DNA of 64,000 nt from Chytridium lagenaria (lineage: Eukaryota > Chytridiomycota > Chytridiomycetes > Chytridiales > Chytridiaceae), in contig JAHLKC010000079.1 in the NCBI GenBank assembly GCA_025449115.1, positions 1 through 64,000 on the forward strand. Direction: 5' to 3'. Under the pieces are notes generated by a model. The model worked only from the letters and a program-made list of their open reading frames with translations, did not search any database and was not told where the DNA came from. The position numbers and the translations under genes are program-made. Every line of letters begins with the position of its first letter. Position 1 is the stretch's first letter. Positions 45,860-64,000 of the stretch are shown in pieces.

Positions 45860-47554
45860 TCTTCTTCTTATTCTTGTTATTCTTATTCTTATTCTTTGTT
45901 GTCTATCGAGTGGGGGATACGATGTGTGTGTGAGTGTGTGTGTGTAAATGAGTATATCTATATATATATATATATATGAGTGAATGTATATATCATATGT
46001 ATACAATGAGTTGGATGGGATGGATGGATGGATGGAGTATGTTGATGTGTTAATATTTATATATGAGATGTATGTATGCAATGGTAACAAGTAGTAAGAG
46101 TAGTTAGTGTGTTTGTCAAAATAAATAAATAAATAAAGGATGCTGGTGTGTCGATCAAAATGCCTTTTTCTTTTTTTTTTTGTTTTGATTCTTATTTATT
46201 TATTATTGTGGAAAGCCCAAATCTTCTATATAATTATTTACTTAAATGAATCATCATCAATTATTAATTAATAATATATAATAATATTAAGAGGTCATAC
46301 AATATTGTACTACAAAAGATCGTGTAACATCTCTTATCGCTAGATTTTACAAGATTGAAATCTCAACTATATAAAGCAAGCCTTTCCCCCTTTCGATCTG
46401 CTTTCCTTCTTTTTTTCTTTACTCTATTCTATTCTATTCTTTAAATAAATCACACTACACCTTATTATTCCTCTCCACCACCATCATCACTTGTGACGAA
46501 CGACAACACAACGACCATCTTTGCAAGGTGAGGAAAAGAGACCGAGAGACCTTGAAATTCATATCCCCATTCATCCATTCATTCATTCATTCATTCGTTT
46601 TCTCTTTGCTACTTTTCTTTACTCTCTATCGTTCTCTCTCTCTCTCGCGTTTATGACTGTCTGTTGATGGGACAGTGTAGGGATGATTGTCATGCAAGCA
46701 GTTGAATGCATGCCATGCAATGCATTTAGAAAGGAATGGAGATGATGGATGTGGTGTGGTGCATGACTCTATATTGGATTGATTGATGATTGATTGATGA
46801 TGAGGTGTCGTCTCCTTGTTTTCAATATTTCTCTCTCTTCTCTCTTGTTCATCCATTTGAATGTTCCCACGGAACGATATTCTCTTGTTTGATTGATTAA
46901 AACGGGGGAGGAGGAGGAGGTTGGAGGGTGTGTGTGTGTTTTAGAGAAGCTTACGTCAGGGATATATGGATAAGATGATCTTTTTATTTAATTTATTTAT
47001 TTATTTATTTTATCAACTGTCTTTGTGGACAAGAAAAAAAAGGATTTATAGTTGGTGTTACCAGAGATATCATTGGCTTTCTTTAATTCACCTATTAACT
47101 CATTCATTTATTTATTTTTCTGTGTTATTTATTATTAAATGTTACCCATCCCATCTTTCTGCTCTTCTTTCTTTTTTTTAAAAAATTTCTTATCGGTTCT
47201 ACAATCATCATCATCATCATCATCACTCGTTTCAACTTGCTCTGCTCATTATAGAGGTACTATTCACTCATAGTTGCTTCCCCCATTTGCATTCCATCCC
47301 AATTCCTCACTCTAGTCTTGTGCATGTGCGTGTACTGCATTCACCACTAGCTGCTTTTATCCATTTGTTTCTAATCTTCTCTTCCTTTTCATCATCCATC
47401 ATTAGTAGATTAAACACTTGAAAAAAGGACTTCAAAGGACTTCTCTCCCCCCATTCTCTCTTGTAATTACATACTGAACGAGGAAAGAGTACCAATCCCC
47501 CCCTCCAATCCAATCCTTTCTTTACACAACCCTTTGGAGACATCTCGGGCCAAC
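45860..47554. other. Long microsatellite-rich spacer upstream of glutamate synthase
   Basis: No gene is seen. It contains GTGTGTGTGAGTGTGTG (about 45925-45945), a TA run (45957-45976), GGATGGATGGATGG (about 46016-46036), TTCATTCATTCATTC (about 46578-46600), TGATTGATTGATGATTG (about 46774-46800), TTTATTTATTTATTT (about 46983-47008) and CATCATCATCATCATC (about 47207-47226). The 3' part is presumably the GLT1 promoter and 5' UTR, rich in pyrimidine tracts. Confidence 0.5.
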
Positions 47555-54682
<7,128 letters not shown>

Positions 54683-55039
54683 ACACAGCATGCGCACGAT
54701 CCACCTTTTTTTTGTTTTTTTATTCTCCTTTTTTTTCTTTGCGTTCTTTGTGAAATGCCTTTTTTTTTATAAAACCCTGTCATTATATTTTCCTCTCATT
54801 TTTATATTTGTTTTTTTAGAGCATTTGTTTGGGCCTGCTGTTGCTGCTATTTTCTTGTTTGTTTTTTTAAATTGTTTTTTTCATACAAGTTTGATTTTTG
54901 ACGACTTTTGTGGTGCGCTTTTTTTGTTTTAGTTTATATAAAGGTTGACAAGGTGGATATGATGAGTAGAAACTAGAGTAGAAACTATATTTTATTGAAA
55001 TTGTTTTAAAAAATATAAATACTTGAATGGTTGTTTGAA

Positions 55040-58000
55040 ATGAACCGATATTGGGATGACGATGGATGGATACGGGATCCCGAGACGATACGGATCTATT
55101 GGCCGTCGCATTTAATGGGAATGTCGTGTAGATGTTTTGAGAGGTACCTTGTTGTTGGGTGGGTGTTGAGTCCGTCGATTGTGTGTGTGGCGACGGTGGT
55201 GGAGATGAGGGAGGTATGTGCTTTTTTTGGGTTTTTGTTGATGATGTGTTGATGTGGAGGTTTTTTTTTTAGGTTGTTGGTGGGGGGAGGGAGGGGGTGG
55301 ATGGGAGGGAAAGGTTGGATGCGAGAGAGAAGGAAGGAGCGATGGAAAGGTTGGATGCGAGTGAGGGGGTCGGGTGAGGTTGGATGCGAGGGAAGGAGCG
55401 AGGGAGAAGTTGGATGCGAGGGAAAGGTTGGATGCGAGAGAGAAGGAAGGAGCGAGGGAGAGGTTGGATGCGAGGGACAAATTGGAAGGGGTGAGGGAAA
55501 GGTTAGAGGGGTTTGCGGGGAGGTTGATGGGGATATCGGAGGGGTTGATGATGGTTGGGAGGTTTGTGGGGTATGAATGGAAGCGGTGGCGGAGAGGAAG
55601 GAAGCGGTGAGGAGGGGTTACATGGTAGGTGAATAATAGTTTTTTTAAAAGTGTTGACGTTGATGGCCCTTTTTTATTTTCATTGTATTGATGGTAGACA
55701 AGGCGTCGGATTTTTGGATAAGGATGTTCTGGAATCGAGGACGCGTGCCACAGTTATTGTAAATGATTGTCTTCGCGATGTGGTTTAACGAGATAGGTCA
55801 TGCAAAGATGCCGGAAAGAAGCGTAGCCTCGACACATCCGAAGTCATCATCTACCGTCAACCCGCACCAAGACGCTCCAATACCTTTCCATCCAACCTCT
55901 CATTCTCGATTTAACAGCAGTGCGATCTCTTGAACGAGCGCAGGAAGAGCAGACGAGACATCGGGTTCGGAATTCACCGGTTCCGGTTGTAGGGAGACCG
56001 AGGACGGTGTTGGAGTTGCATAAAGGGAGGTTGTTGCAAAAGACGCCGTCGTTTTCAAAGATTATGATGGTCACGCCGCCGCCGCATCGGAGGGCGAGGG
56101 GGTTTGGGAGAGGGGGAGAGGGGGGGGTGAGGGAGAAGGTTGTTTGGCATACGAGACCGTTTGTGGGACCGGGGGAGGGGATCCGGGGGAGGCGTTGAAT
56201 GATGTTTTGCAAAAGGTGGGGGCGGATGACTTGTGGTTTTGTTTTGTTTTTTTCTTCTTTCTTTATGAGGATGTTATTTTCTGTTTTTCTTGAGGGTTTG
56301 GTTTTTGTTTCTTTTGTGGGTTTTTGTTTCTGTTGATAATGGTATTTTTTAATTTTTTTCCGTTGTTCTTTTTCAAGATTATAGAGGGTGGGGGGGGTAC
56401 ACTTATTAACGCGCCTGGTTAACTTTTTTTTTCTTTTTTCTAGATTAACGAAACGTTTAACGTTGAGCGCGCCATCCATACCTTTTTCCGTCCTTCCGGC
56501 ATGGTCGAAAAAGTCCGCGCAGTGTTTGTGAGATTCACTGCTCTCCTTCTCGCTCTCTGCACATGGACATGTCGTCCATTCCTTGTCATCGTTTTCATTC
56601 TTCGGGTTATCGCCGAATTCATCATATCCATGTTTAACGTCAAGTTTCCGAGTTCCAACGTAGCGTTAAAAGATATTTCTGCTGGTGGTGGGTGTCGCCC
56701 CTTCCTCCCCGCCTTTTTTTTTTTGACGTTCCCCTCGCCCCGTTTTTTTGACGTTTTGTCGATAGCACATCAAGTGGATATTCGATTGCAGCAGGCTTGT
56801 TTTTGGCCGTGGGAGTATTTTTGTTGGAGGTTGAGTGATCAAAAGCTTTCGGTGCTTTGTCAAGCCAGTATATAGGGTATGTTATGGTTTTTTACTGTTT
56901 TTGGAGATTGTCTGACGGTGAGTAGATTTTATAACACGGTTTGGTTGATTGCGAATGATGTGATTATTGGGGGCGCTTGGAGCTTTTTTAAGGATCAATT
57001 GCAGATGCGTTGGCAACCATGTTTTTAAACATGTTGGATGTGAGTTTGTTTCCTTTCGTTTTCTTGTTCGTTTTGTGACCTTACGTTTATGTATTTCTTT
57101 TGTAACCCTTTTTTACGCCGTGTATATCAAACAGTACTTTGCGATTGAAGGTATAGCCGCTGTCGTCAAGTGGTTGATGGGTTGGCCACCCCCAGTCGGT
57201 CTAAAACTTAACAGCGAGCTCAACCATTTTTTGGGCCAGCTGTTTCTATGGCTCTTGCAGCTTTGGAATGGTACATCCCTCCCTCTACCTCTGTTCTATA
57301 AATTAACGTTTGAAAATCAGATTCCATTATACCCCTGCGGCAGCATCTCCCTGATGTGATTACTCTAATTGGATATTCGGGCACCCTTGGCGCGTCAATG
57401 GTGATTGCGCTATCTTCCGATTTATTTGCAATCACAACGTTACATATCTATGTGTTTATAATGTTGCTGCCAAGATTTATAATTGGCAGGTGATGGTGAT
57501 TTTGTCGCTGTTTACATTGTTTAGAGGTGAGTTGAAGACTTTAGCGTTTATAAAAGTTCTTATACATTTTTTTTGTGGGGTAGGCAAAAAGAGGAATGTT
57601 CTTCGAAATCGTGTGGATTCGGCAGAGTTTGATTTGGATCAATTACTTCTTGGGACGATATTGTTCACGGTGCTCGTGTTTTTGTTTCCAACTGTCGCTG
57701 TTTATTATGTGTTGTTTTCGCTTGTAAGTTTGTTTTTTTTTCTATTTTACGTTATTTAGGTGGTATGACTTGACGTTTTTTTTTATGTGTAGGTCGTGTT
57801 ATGGTTATAGGCGTTCAGGCCGCGTTTGAGATTGTGTTGGCGCTGTTGAATCATTTCCCGCTTTTTGCGATCATGTTGAGGTTTAAGGATCCTGGGAGGT
57901 TACCTGGTGAGGGGTTTTGTTTTTTTCTTTCTCTTTATGCTTTGATTTATACGTGATTTAAACGTCCAAACAAAAGAAAAGCCCGTATAGTCTTTTAACC

Positions 58001-58662
58001 AATCATGCAGAGGGCGTTCAATTCACGTTATGTTCCAAGGATACTTTGTTGTCACCGACGTTTTTCGGGGTTCGGATGTTTGGAAAAGTGGACAATGCGC
58101 CGTCGCCCGAGACTGAGAAGTGGATCATGTGTATTTACGAATGGATGTAAGCCTTTTCGCATTTGATTATCTATTGTTTCAAGTGTCCTTCTTAAGGCTG
58201 TCAAGGCACTCATAAGCAAAACCCCCCCTTTGACACTTTTTCTAGAATAAACCCATCGCATGTCCGAGATTTTTACCAATACACGTACCTCCTCGAACGA
58301 CTTCGATCCAACTACCTGACATCCAATGCCACGGCGTCATTGTTTACAGGGAAGAGACTTGAACGGATACCAAGACTTGAGGTGAGGATTTTCTGGTATG
58401 GGTGTACTGATGCGGGTAGTACCCGACTTTACCGAAACGACACGTGGATGCCAAGATTGATGTGAGAGAGCTTTGGAGGTTTTTTATGGAGATGGGGAGG
58501 GCGGGGAAGGGAAGGGGAAGGTGGAGTAGAGATATGGGATGGGCGGGTGAGGCTGAGGGAGTGATATACCACGATAGATTGCTGAAGCTTACTAAAGCAA
58601 TAGAATACACCTTTTTCGCATTATTTGTCCACAGCGTATTTGGGAATTTTGGGTCAAAATGA
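55040..58662 (+). CDS. GPI1: PIG-Q/GPI1, subunit of the GPI-GlcNAc transferase
   Basis: A multi-pass ER membrane protein of the complex that starts GPI-anchor synthesis. The N-terminus, with IRIYWPSHLMGM and LVVGWVLSPSIVCVATVVEM, fits fungal Gpi1. An inserted repeat of ERLDARE units follows (55316-55500). Then come VIIYRQPAPRRSNTF, FRFTALLLALCTW-type membrane segments, RFYNTVWLIANDVIIGGAWS, KWLMGWPPPVGLKLNSELNH, FLGQLFLWLLQLWN, LIGYSGTLGASMVIALSSDL, TTLHIYVFIMLLPRF, RNVLRNRVDSAEFDLDQLLL, GTILFTVLVFLFPTVAVYYV, LNHFPLFAIMLRFKDPGRLP and HVRDFYQYTYLLERLRSNYL. The last exon, after the intron at 58381-58426, ends at a TGA (58660-58662). Frame changes are frequent. The region 55630-56200 is poorly conserved and its exon structure uncertain. 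Confidence 0.85.
55316..55500. repeat. Coding tandem repeat in GPI1
   Basis: Units of GGTTGGATGCGAG(G/A)GA with GAAGGAAGGAGCGAGGGAG between them give repeated ERLDARE and KEGARERLDA peptides: a short charged, helical insertion in a family that normally lacks it. Confidence 0.75.
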
Positions 58663-58902
58663 AACTTACTATGAATTAGTAACTGACTAAAATAACCCAA
58701 ATTTTGCTGTGCTGTTACGCATCTATGGTACCCTCCTCCGTTAGGATAGAGTGCATGAGGTTTATTTGAACCGAGGGCAAGCATCACGCTAGTTAAGCTT
58801 CCAGATAATTTATTACGTCCTAAACAGAAAACCACATACAACCCCCCCCTCCCCAAAAAAAGAAAAGCGATGTATCTACAAACACACCCAACCATTCCAC
58901 GC

Positions 58903-59706
58903 TCACTGCGTTTTACAATCCACATCCCCCTCTTTCACCGGCTTCTCCGTCTTCAATCTCGCCCTTTCCTTCCGTTCCGCCTCCTCCTTTTGAAGTATCG
59001 CTGCAGGCTTACGGTACCGAATTACGAGGGTGTTGGCACCATGATCAAAGGAGAGTTGGGAGGTGTCGAGAGGGTGAGGGGGGTGAAGACGATCAAGGTC
59101 TGGGATAGGGATACGCGTGAAATATCTTGAAAAAAAAATGAGCATGAAACTCCAACACAACAACAAAAAACGTATGGATCACTTGAATGATGAAAAAAAA
59201 AAAAAAGGCTGCACTCACTTCTTATTCAAAGTTCTGACCACAATCCTCCGTTCCTCAACTCCCACCAAATAATTACTCTTTGGCCATCCCAAATTCCTAA
59301 TCCTAAACACAAACTCCTCCCTCGTATCCTTCCTCGTCAATGTCGGATTCTCTTTACTCTCCACAATCACCAATTCCCCCGTCTTGGCCATCACGGGCGC
59401 AACAGGCGGTTCTCCAACCTCATAAGTCCACGGTGTCGTGGCCCCTAATATCGTTTTCTTGCGCCACCGACGGAGAAACAAGGTCGTCAGAGGTGAGGTC
59501 GTATTCTTCAACGAGCTCAGTGCCGTCGGGGAAGTCGGTGTGGACTTTTTTGCGGCCTGGGAAAGAGATGAGGAGGAGGGAAGAGGGGAGGAAGACATGG
59601 ATGGAATTAATGAGAGTAGGTTACCGTCTTGAACTATGGCGGTACTCTTGCCCTTTGTCATATCCGTGACGGACCCGGCAGAGGAGCGTTCGGATGTTGA
59701 CATCAT
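58903..59706 (-). CDS. DPCD: DPCD protein (ciliary, deleted in primary ciliary dyskinesia family)
   Basis: A small protein linked to formation and function of motile cilia, probably as an assembly factor. It starts MMSTSERSSAGSVTDMTKGK and STAIVQDG; the next exon in the correct frame reads VHTDFPDGTELVEEYDLTSD, then LRRWRKKTILGATTPWTYEV, IVESKENPTLTRKDTREEFV, FRIRNLGWPKSNYLVGVEER and RIVVRTLNKK, all close to the family core. The last exon gives IPIPDLDRLHPPHPLDTSQL, SFDHGANTLVIRYRKP and the C-terminal DVDCKTQ, which matches the DGDCKTQ end of animal DPCD. The stop is at 58903-58905. One T/A-run indel lies near 59490. With DNAI7 and Chibby it is the third cilium gene in the window. Confidence 0.88.
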
Positions 59707-59963
59707 CTTTGAAGCTTTGGTGAGTTGTTATTGTTTTGGGTAAGTCGGAGTTCTTGAAAATGGCACTGTCAGACAAATCATTCTGACTTTCTTGCGGGTA
59801 GATATGATACAAAGGTCGATTTCGCTTCATGACATCGAAGTTATGGAAATCAGTAAAGAACGACACGGCAAACTGAAGGAAACTTTGAACTTTATTCAAG
59901 CACCGAGCATCTTCAAACACTTTTATACACAACCAGATGCAAATCAGGACGGATTCCAGACGT

Positions 59964-61216
59964 TTAGTCGAAGAGACCACCACCGAACATGTCACCATCA
60001 TCCTCCTCCTCCTCAGACTCCTCCTTCTTCTCCTCCTTCTTGGACTCAGCGGCGCAGGGGCAGCGGCACCAGCGGCGGGGCAGCGGCAGCAAACTTGCTG
60101 GGGTCAGCAAGGATCTCCCTGATCTGTAAATTCAACAAAAAAAAAGACGGGGTCAGCGTTATTCGCATAGTAAGAGAGGATGAAGAATGGGGAAGGAGAC
60201 TCCACTCATGTAAAAATTAGAGTGTTTCGGAATTTTAAATCATCATAATTGATATGTAGCCGATATAATCACTGTGGGGCACGTAAAAGGGGACGAGGCA
60301 TAGGCAAAATGTGTATAGAAACGCATTCTAAAAAATTGAAGAAAGGACACATACCCTGTCAGCAGCGGGGAAGCTGAAGTCGTGGCGAGGGCGAGACCAA
60401 GAACGTTCTTGAAACCGTTGATAAGGAGGTGGGGGACGGAAGCCTGCGAGGGGACACCAAGAGCCAAGGAGATGGCGGCAATGTTGGTGATACCGGTCTG
60501 GAGGTTCTTGATGAACACAGCCTCGTCAACGTCAAGGACAGAGGGCGAGAAGAGGGTGTTGGAGTCCCAGACCTGGGTCACAGTGAGACCGTAGGTGAAC
60601 GGGGAAATGTTCAACATGTTCAAAAGGGCAGCCTCGGAAGCACCGACACGGGTACCCTCCTTGATCAAGTGCACGTCGCTGACGATTTCAATGGTACCAC
60701 GGAAATCTTGGTGGGGACACCGAGAGCCTGAAGAAGGAGGTCTTTCCGGGTTCCATACCAGTGTTTCCGGGCGGGACAATGACATCGAGAGGGCGAGGGC
60801 ACCAGCCTTGGCAGGGGCGGCGACACGGTTGGAAAGGATCTTGGAGCGGACATCCTTAAGGTCACCGTTTGTGAAGACGAAACCGACGTTTCCGCGAACA
60901 GCCTCCATGAGCTTAGCGTACTCGGGACGCTCAGTGGAGAGGTTGCGGAGGACACGGCGAACCATGGTGTTCTTGCCCATCAAAACGACACCGACACCAC
61001 GGAGGGCGAGACGGATCTGGTGCATCTGGTTCGAACCGACATTGTCAACGTTGACAATGAAGATCGAGGGGTAGTCAGTGAGAAGCTGCTCGAGCTTGAC
61101 AAAGTAAGCCTCCTTCTTTGATCGACCTTTAAGAAAATTATAGTCAGCATAAGATAATTAAAAAATGGTAAAAAACGTATATATGATATCGCTACGTACC
61201 GTCTCCCCTTTGACAT
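59964..61216 (-). CDS. RPLP0: 60S acidic ribosomal protein P0 (uL10)
   Basis: The base of the ribosomal stalk, binding rRNA and P1/P2 dimers. Exon 1 is only a few codons (ATG at 61216, MSKG...). Exon 2 carries [132 protein letters not shown] and [20 protein letters not shown]. The last exon has [11 protein letters not shown], an Ala/Pro hinge, and the acidic tail ending [10 protein letters not shown] with a TAA at 59964-59966. One-base shifts lie in exon 1 (C4 at 61205-61208), near 60705-60790, and in the hinge near 60045. Confidence 0.92.
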
Positions 61217-62013
61217 CTTTGCAGTGGCAAAGGATTTTTTAAAGTTAGGCTGTTGTTGATAGGAACAAAAAAAGCAGTTAGCTCTCCGCTCGTATGTTTT
61301 TAGGTAATAGGCATCCGTCATGCACAACATCACTCTGTATGCAAAGACGTTGGTCCAATCCATCCAATCTCATCACATATTCATTGACGTTGGAGCATCA
61401 TTTTGCACACTCTGCCGTTCACAACGGCATGCACGGATCCATGATAATGTTGATGATGGTGGATGCATCCCGTCATTGGATGCGAGCATGCATGACGGTT
61501 GACTGATGACGGCCCTCAATGATACTCACTCGAAAGTTTTAATTACAAAATGTAATAGGGTTGTATCACCCTTTCGCAAAATCCTTTTATTTCGTGTGCA
61601 GCAGATATTAATTGCTACGCGAAGCTGGTTTCTACATCTCTTTCGCTACACACAGGCTTGCACTCAGACATGCAACGTATTCTCTATGTGTGCAAACCAT
61701 TCCTTCTTCGAGTCCGCATCAACACACAAACAGCAAACACGACGGTGCTGTCTTTCCATTCTCTCTGTGTAGGGGAAGCTCATGCATGCGCAGACAGGTC
61801 TAGTCAATGTCATCTCTTTTCATGCATCATTGATAATGCAGATTATATTTTATACGTGGCGAATGGTGATATTGTTTTCAGCCGTGAATCCCATTCTTTT
61901 CATCCGTTTTGATGTTATTGGAAAACAAACTTTGATGTGTAATGGATGAATTCTGCTGACATTTCATCCGAAAAACACAATCTCCCATCTTCAGCAAAAA
62001 GTTGTATTTCAGT
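61217..62013. promoter_or_regulatory. Divergent P0/DAHP synthase intergenic region
   Basis: About 800 bases between two outward-facing genes. CATGCATGACGG and TTGACTGATGACGG lie near 61488-61511, and further ATGCAT words recur (for example near 61457). No known factor site can be assigned. No gene is seen. Confidence 0.35.
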
Positions 62014-63840
62014 ATGGTCATCACCAAAGATCAGGGCTTGAACGGAGTTACTGCAGCTGCCACTGAATCCTCCTTCACCACCACCACCATGAGTACAGAC
62101 GATGCAGGATCCTCGTCTTGGGCCCCTGATTCTTGGAAGTCAAAAAAGATTGTGCAGGATGTCAGCTACGACGATCAGGCCCATGTTGACAGAGTCCTCA
62201 ACAAGATCAACCACCTTCCTCCTCTCGTCTCAGAGGCAGAGGTAAAGAACGTGCATTTAATCGATGTTTTCTTCCTGCGGCCGTTGGGCTAATGCATGCT
62301 TTATTATCCTTGAAAATACATCTACAGATTCAATCTCTGAGGTCGCAGTTGGCAGAAGTTGCTGAGGGAAAGCGATTCCTTTTGCAAGGAGGAGACTGCG
62401 CAGAGCTCTTTGAATACTGCAATCAGGTAATGCATACACTTCATTCTTATTCAGCCTTATATTAATATCCAAAACTTTAGACAGCGATTGAGAAAAAGCT
62501 CAAGGTTCTTCTCCAAATGTCCCTTATCCTCGTTTGGGGTGCAAGGACATCAGTCGTCCGTATCGCAAGAATGGCAGGACAGTATGCCAAGCCGAGGTCA
62601 AAGCCTACAGAAGTCATCGATGGAGTGGAATACAATGCATTCAGGGGTGATAATGTGAATGGAAACGATCTCAAGGATAGGAAACCTGACCCGGAACGTC
62701 TTCTCGGAGCCTATTTTCACTCTGCTGCCACCATCAACTACGTCCGCACACTTCTTGCTGGAGGTTTCGCCGATCTTCATCACCCCGACTCTTGGTAAGT
62801 CTCGTTACGACCAACTTTCTCTAATGAAAACGATCAGGAACCTTGAAGGCTGGGACCTTGCCCACGTCCGTTCCCCCCAAATCCGCATGGAATACCAAAA
62901 TATTGTTGAAAGACTCCACGATGCCCTCGACTTTATGCGCACCATTGGTGCTGATGAGCAACAAAACACCATGAAAACTGTCGACATGTTCATGTCTCAT
63001 GAAGGTCTTTTGCTCGACTATGAGCAACAGCTCACGCGCAAGGGAAGTGACGGAAAACATTACAACTTTGGAACACATTTCCTTTGGATCGGTGATCGTA
63101 CGCGACAGCTGGATGGAGCGCATCTGGAATTTTTCAGGGGATTAGCGAACCCTATTGGTGTGAAAGTAGGTCCTTCTATGAAACCGGAAGAACTCGCACC
63201 CCTTCTTGATATCTTGGACCCGAACAATGAGCCAGGTTAGATCACTATTATTTAGAAGTTTTGTATTAACGATGCGTTTAGGTAAAATTACCTTGATCAC
63301 TCGTTATGGCACGACAAGGTTCAGGATCACCTCCCTGGACACATTAAGGCTGTCAAGAACACCAACCACAAGGTTGTTTGGTGCTGGTAAGTCATACCCC
63401 TATAATATTCAATCTTTGCTTAAATCTTTTCAGCGACCCCATGCACGGAAACACTGAAAGCGTCAACGGCATCAAGACCCGGAGATACGAATACATTGCT
63501 GAGGTAGCCACCCACCCTCTTCCTTTCCCGCTTTTAACCCCCTTCCTTCTAGGAACTCGGCAAAGCTTTCCGCATCCACAAACAGTTTGGGTCCAAGCTT
63601 GGTGGTGTTCACTTTGAGCTCACCGGTGATCGTGTCACGGAAACCATTGGAGGATCCATGGAATTGAGCGAGGAAGAGCTTCCCGACAATTACCAGACCT
63701 TCTGCGACCCTAGGTAATTTATTCCACCTTTTCTCACCTCTAATTTTGTTGCAAGATTGAATTACGAGCAAAGTCTTGATATTGCATTCTCAATTGCGAA
63801 ATTCTTCCAAGAACAACGGTCGTCTATTGGGTTGAAGTGA
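62014..63840 (+). CDS. 3-deoxy-D-arabino-heptulosonate 7-phosphate synthase, class II
   Basis: First step of the shikimate pathway: PEP plus erythrose 4-phosphate to DAHP. It starts MVITKDQGLNGVTAAA; the conserved part begins APDSWKSKKIVQDVSYDD and IQSLRSQLAEVAEGKRFLLQ. GGDCAE carries the metal-binding Cys. Further class II motifs are VRIARMAGQYAKPRSKPTEV, DLHHPDSW, FMSHEGLLLDYEQQLTR, THFLWIGDRTRQLDGAHLEF, GVKVGPSMKPEELAPLLDIL, CDPMHGNTESVNGIKTRRYE and GGVHFELTGDRVTETIGGSM. It ends SIGLK with a TGA at 63838-63840. No type I DAHPS similarity is seen. Class II enzymes occur in plants, some bacteria and some fungi, so lateral transfer need not be invoked. Introns are short; a frame change lies near 63310. 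Confidence 0.92.
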
Positions 63841-64000
63841 AAACTTTTCCTGTGATTTTTATTTTTTTTTGGTGATTGCACTCATAGCAATATTTTGAAA
63901 ACTGTGTGTGTTTTCAGCCCGCCTTTTTGTAATTAAAGAGCCGCTTGTATGCCTCTTACCCTTCCGTTTCGTTAAATACATTGTCAGTAGAACAAGGCCC
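63841..64000. other. 3' flank of the DAHP synthase gene, window end
   Basis: AT-rich DNA with a T-run near 63861-63870 and AATTAAA near 63931, a possible polyadenylation region. No further gene is seen. Confidence 0.35.

Noticed and set aside
62014..63840. Bacterial transfer of class II DAHP synthase
   Set aside because: Class II enzymes are known in fungi, and the gene carries introns like its neighbours.

Overview
The window is nuclear DNA from a eukaryote. Genes are split by short GT..AG introns (mostly about 40-330 bases), stand close together, and encode proteins found only in eukaryotes: SETD2, RAD54, INTS9, CTNNBL1, RPN8, UTP10, PIG-Q/GPI1 and ribosomal proteins P0 and L28. A fused NADH-type glutamate synthase and a class II DAHP synthase suit a fungus. 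Three genes (DNAI7/CASC1, Chibby and DPCD) belong to cilium or flagellum biology. The best guess is therefore an early-diverging, zoosporic fungus (chytrid-like or a neighbouring lineage). That placement is an inference; no rRNA gene is present to confirm it.

Layout. Bases 1-11,900 are accessory, AT-rich, repeat-rich DNA. They hold a Copia-type gag-like fragment, dispersed repeats with telomere-like tracts, a pair of perfect hairpins, a broken SR-rich ORF, a KDZ-type DNA transposase with CxC cysteine clusters (4.7-7.7 kb) surrounded by a family of CCGTATAC-type palindromic repeats, and a few unrecognised genes. Bases 11.9-41.6 kb are gene-dense: alpha-actinin (-), DNAI7 (-), ARP4 (+), SETD2 (-), RAD54 (+), TRAP-beta (-), INTS9 (+), RPL28 (-), CTNNBL1 (+), RPN8 (-), UTP10 (+). 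From DNAI7 onward the strand alternates at every gene. Bases 41.6-64 kb hold an F-box-like gene (-), Chibby (-), a long microsatellite-rich spacer, glutamate synthase (+), PIG-Q (+), DPCD (-), ribosomal P0 (-) and DAHP synthase (+).

Function. Most genes are housekeeping: chromatin and repair (ARP4, SETD2, RAD54), RNA processing (INTS9, CTNNBL1), ribosome production (UTP10, P0, L28), proteasome, ER translocation, GPI anchoring, and amino-acid synthesis (glutamate and the shikimate entry step). They do not form one pathway.

Caution. Nearly every conserved gene is broken by one or more one-base frame changes, many in homopolymer runs, with conserved sequence resuming at once in another frame. 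I read these as assembly indels, not pseudogenes. All CDS spans run from first to last codon and include introns. No clearly new biological system was found; the most unusual element is the KDZ transposon with its intron-borne palindromic repeats.
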